A stretch of 8,582 nt of DNA from Cellvibrio sp. (GTDB taxonomy: Bacteria > Pseudomonadota > Gammaproteobacteria > Pseudomonadales > Cellvibrionaceae): positions 1-8,582 of the forward strand of contig JAJQJO010000149.1 of NCBI GenBank assembly GCA_021323495.1, given 5' to 3'. This document shows positions 6,286-8,582 of the stretch, one piece after another; within the stretch, counting starts at the first letter, position 1, and each line of letters starts with the position of its first letter. The notes below the pieces were generated by a model that saw nothing but the letters and a program-made list of their open reading frames with translations, was not told where the DNA came from and searched no databases. The position numbers and the translations under genes were made by a program.

Positions 6286-6382
6286 GGTTATAAGCTGATA
6301 ACAAGTCGATATTTCCCTAAGTAATAACCTTTCATTAGGATGCACTCACCCAACACTGGCTTAGATAATAAACCTAATGAAA
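6286..6382 (+). promoter_or_regulatory. Structured leader overlapping the TauE-like start codon, candidate RNA switch or looping operator
   Basis: TTTCATTAGG (6330-6339) and CCTAATGAAA (6373-6382) are a perfect 10-bp inverted repeat, and the second arm contains the ATG (6377-6379). In RNA it would bury the start codon in a stem with a 33-nt loop. A second CCTAA at 6316-6320 can pair with the same TTAGG (6335-6339), which would free the ATG. Upstream, GGTTAT (6286-6291) can pair with ATAACC (6324-6329), or GTTAT (6287-6291) with ATAAC (6298-6302). No known riboswitch class is recognised. As DNA, the arms lie 43 bp apart, about four helical turns, so a looping operator is the alternative. The transcription start is unknown. 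Confidence 0.4.
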
Positions 6383-7342
6383 ATTCGCGACCTCGATTTA
6401 TCTGATACGGCTATCAACCAGGAACATGAAGCGCTCGGTATTCCTCCCGTTGAGCAAGCCCCACTTCATCCGGTTATCCGCACCGCTGTCTGGTTTGCGA
6501 TCCTGACACTGATTAGTCTTGTCACTCTGGGCGCGACCCAGGTGTTTGGCGGCAGCTGGGATGAAGGCGTCACTACCATCAAAACCACACTCAACGATTC
6601 AATGTTCTGGAATGCCTTGCTGGTAGGGCTGCTCGCGCAAATTATCGATGGCGCACTGGGTATGGCTTATGGCCTGACATCGACCAGCTTTCTACTTGCA
6701 ACGGGTGCATCACCCGCGCTGGCGAGTGCTTCAGTGCATATGGCAGAAGTATTTACCACCGGGATATCCGGTATCGCCCATGCAAAATTCGGCAATGTGG
6801 ATAAAAAATTATTTCTGCGTTTGTTAATTCCCGGCATTATTGGTGGCCTGCTCGGCGCATTGCTCGTTACCCAGATTGATGGCAAAACGTTGAAACCTTT
6901 TATCACTGTGTATTTATTGTTAATGGGTGTTTATGTATTGAGCAAAGCGTTCCGCAAACATATTACGACCCGTAAAAGCGAGCCAAGACATGTTGCCAAA
7001 CTTGCATTGCTGGGTGGATTTGTGGATACATCTGGTGGCGGCGGTTGGGGACCGGTAGTGACCACCACGCTCGTTGGCACAGGTCATGACCCGCGTACAA
7101 CTATCGGCTCGGTGAATTTTGCCGAATTTTTCCTGACCCTGACGAGCGCAGCGTCGCTGTTTATTTTGGTCGATGAAACTATTTGGCATGTTGTAGCAGG
7201 CTTGATTATTGGGGGATTGTTCGCTGCGCCCTTTGCAGCCTATGCATGCAAAATATTTTCGACCCGGACCTTGCTGATATTGGTGGGATTACTGATCAGT
7301 GGGATATCGATATTCAATCTTTACAAAGCACTTGTTGGATGA
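6377..7342 (+). CDS. TauE/SafE-family (TSUP) membrane exporter, likely sulfite or related anion
   Basis: This 321-residue inner-membrane protein contains the two related halves of the TauE/SafE family (PF01925). The first half has 'DGALGMAYG' (91-99) and 'ASASVHMAEVFTTGISGIAH' (116-135). The second half has 'GGFVDTSGGGGWGPVV' (213-228) and 'IGSVNFAEFFLTL' (243-255), the repeat of the same pattern. Eight or nine hydrophobic helices can be drawn: about 36-56, 76-96, 100-112, 145-166, 172-190, 206-219, 245-265, 270-291 and 297-318. There is a soluble N-terminus of about 35 residues. Family members export sulfite, sulfoacetate or other organosulfur anions; the substrate here is not shown by sequence. 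The start ATG has no clear Shine-Dalgarno, and an in-frame TAG lies four codons upstream. The gene is divergent from the peroxiredoxin gene and convergent with parE. Confidence 0.9.
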   Translation: MKIRDLDLSDTAINQEHEALGIPPVEQAPLHPVIRTAVWFAILTLISLVTLGATQVFGGSWDEGVTTIKTTLNDSMFWNALLVGLLAQIIDGALGMAYGLTSTSFLLATGASPALASASVHMAEVFTTGISGIAHAKFGNVDKKLFLRLLIPGIIGGLLGALLVTQIDGKTLKPFITVYLLLMGVYVLSKAFRKHITTRKSEPRHVAKLALLGGFVDTSGGGGWGPVVTTTLVGTGHDPRTTIGSVNFAEFFLTLTSAASLFILVDETIWHVVAGLIIGGLFAAPFAAYACKIFSTRTLLILVGLLISGISIFNLYKALVG

Positions 7343-7409
7343 TTGGGGCTGGAAGTAGCAATTCCAAAACGTGTCTCAAATATATAAAGCTGTACAGGAC
7401 GGGACAATG

Positions 7410-7456
7410 ACCTGATGCAAAAGCCATCTCCTTGTGCGTGGCTTTTTGTATCAGGT
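7410..7456. terminator. Bidirectional terminator shared by the TauE-like gene and parE
   Basis: Nested stems are ACCTGAT (7410-7416) with ATCAGGT (7450-7456) and AAAAGCCA (7419-7426) with TGGCTTTT (7439-7446), enclosing a 12-nt loop. Small internal mismatches (GC against TGT) separate the two. A-run before and T-run after the GCCA/TGGC core give a U-tract on both strands. It lies between convergent genes that stop at 7342 and 7475. Confidence 0.9.
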
Positions 7457-7474
7457 GTTGTCAGCATCAATCAA

Positions 7475-8582
7475 TCAAACCGCAATTTCCGCCAGATTTC
7501 CTTTTTCTTCCAACCAGGTTTTGCGGTCACCCGCACGTTTTTTCGCGAGCATCATGTCCATGATTTGCATAGTGCCATCATCTTCGCTGATAGTGAGTTG
7601 TACCAAGCGGCGGGTATCCCTTGCCATGGTGGTCTCGCGCAGTTGCAATGGGTTCATTTCACCCAAACCTTTAAAACGTTGCACATTAGGCTTACCCTTT
7701 TTATTCTCGGCGGCGATGCGATTGAGAACTCCATTTTTTTCGCCTTCATCCAATGCATAATAAACTTCTTTACCGATGTCGATACGGTACAGCGGTGGCA
7801 TAGCGACAAATACGTGGCCATTGCGCACCAACACCGGGAAATGCCTTACAAAAAGTGCACACAACAACGTGGCAATATGTAAACCGTCCGAGTCGGCATC
7901 AGCGAGGATGCAAATTTTGTGATAACGCAATTCACTAAGATCTTCGCTGCCGGGGTCCATCCCAATCGCCACAGAAATATCGTGCACTTCCTGGCTCGCG
8001 AGAATTTCTCCGGAATCAACTTCCCATGTGTTCAGGATTTTTCCGCGCAACGGCATAATTGCCTGGAATTCACGGTCACGTGCCTGTTTGGCAGAACCAC
8101 CAGCTGAATCCCCTTCCACCAAAAATAGTTCGCTACGCGCTGGATCAGCGCTGGAGCAATCCGCCAGTTTACCGGGCAGTGCCGGACCCTGGGTGACGCG
8201 TTTGCGTTCGATTTTTTTGCTCGCACGTACACGCTTTTGCGCATTGCTGATACAAAATTCGGCAAGTTTATCGCCATCTTCCGTATGTTGGTTTAACCAA
8301 AGTGCAAACGCATCTTTCGTGATGCCTGAGACAAACGCTGCAGCCTCACGCGAGGTTAACCGCTCTTTGGTCTGGCCAGAAAATTGTGGGTCGGCGTGCT
8401 TGTAGGAAAGCACATAACAGCAGGCATTCCACAAATCTTCCGGTGCAAGCTTTATCCCGCGCGGCAACAAATTGCGGAATTCACAATAATCGCGCAGCGC
8501 ATCCAACAAACCGGTGCGCAAACCATTGACATGGGTGCCACCCTGCGCAGTGGGAATCAGGTTAACATAGCTTTCCTGAATT
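7475..8582 (-). CDS. parE: DNA topoisomerase IV subunit B (ParE), C-terminal 368 residues; 5' end outside window
   Basis: ParE is the ATPase/TOPRIM subunit of topoisomerase IV, which decatenates daughter chromosomes with ParC. The frame is open to the right edge, starting inside the 'ESYVNLIPT' and 'QGGTHVNG' segment (the end of the GHKL/transducer region). It continues through the TOPRIM domain, with 'LFLVEGDSAGGSAKQARDRE' (catalytic Glu and the EGDSAGG motif), 'GKILNTWEV', and the metal-binding 'ILADADSDGLHIATLL'. 'KPNVQRFKGLGEMNP' and the C-terminal 'AKKRAGDRKTWLEEKG' follow. Recalled Escherichia coli ParE (630 residues) matches almost throughout, so about the first 260 residues are missing. 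The compact C-terminus, without the long insertion found in many proteobacterial GyrB proteins, and the sequence itself favour ParE over GyrB. Translation ends at TGA (7475-7477). No lesion is visible. Confidence 0.97.
   Translation of the reverse strand, partial: IQESYVNLIPTAQGGTHVNGLRTGLLDALRDYCEFRNLLPRGIKLAPEDLWNACCYVLSYKHADPQFSGQTKERLTSREAAAFVSGITKDAFALWLNQHTEDGDKLAEFCISNAQKRVRASKKIERKRVTQGPALPGKLADCSSADPARSELFLVEGDSAGGSAKQARDREFQAIMPLRGKILNTWEVDSGEILASQEVHDISVAIGMDPGSEDLSELRYHKICILADADSDGLHIATLLCALFVRHFPVLVRNGHVFVAMPPLYRIDIGKEVYYALDEGEKNGVLNRIAAENKKGKPNVQRFKGLGEMNPLQLRETTMARDTRRLVQLTISEDDGTMQIMDMMLAKKRAGDRKTWLEEKGNLAEIAV

Noticed and set aside
7415..7882. Plus-strand open frame of 155 codons opposite the end of parE
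   Set aside because: It starts inside the terminator hairpin and is antisense to conserved ParE sequence.

Overview
The window reads as an ordinary chromosomal segment of a moderate-GC gammaproteobacterium. The ParE, 1-Cys peroxiredoxin, TonB/ExbB/ExbD and TauE/SafE proteins are all of proteobacterial type. Gene order and style suggest a Cellvibrio- or Saccharophagus-like marine or soil polysaccharide degrader, but that placement is inference from memory, not a search result. I see no tRNA, rRNA, insertion sequence, CRISPR array or phage gene.

Layout. At 1-711 (+) is the C-terminal part of a gene that begins outside the window; its product looks like the C-terminal domain of a large envelope or regulatory protein. 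It converges on a minus-strand block, with a short GC-rich hairpin between them. Read in its own direction, that block is tonB (4427-3654), exbB (3530-2796), exbD (2795-2379) and a FAD/NAD(P)-binding oxidoreductase of the NAD_binding_9 type (2258-825). Upstream of tonB is a 425-bp AT-rich non-coding stretch. Beyond it lie a four-helix membrane protein of unknown function (5416-4853) and a Prx6-type 1-Cys peroxiredoxin (6169-5531), both on the minus strand and separated by a strong intrinsic terminator. Divergent from the peroxiredoxin is a TauE/SafE-family sulfite/anion exporter (6377-7342, +). It converges on parE (minus, running off the right edge), and the two share one bidirectional terminator.

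How the genes fit together. TonB-ExbB-ExbD form the inner-membrane motor that uses proton motive force to drive outer-membrane TonB-dependent receptors (iron-siderophore, vitamin and oligosaccharide uptake). The FAD enzyme follows closely on the same strand and may be co-transcribed, but its substrate is unknown. The peroxiredoxin and the TauE-like exporter share a 207-bp divergent control region, and could be jointly tied to oxidative or sulfur stress. parE (topoisomerase IV subunit B) is a housekeeping gene.

The most interesting signal is in the leader of the TauE-like gene. A perfect 10-bp inverted repeat has one arm covering the ATG, and a competing upstream CCTAA copy could pair with the same central TTAGG. 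There is no obvious Shine-Dalgarno. This looks like a possible RNA switch or a looping operator. I found no convincing new multi-gene system.
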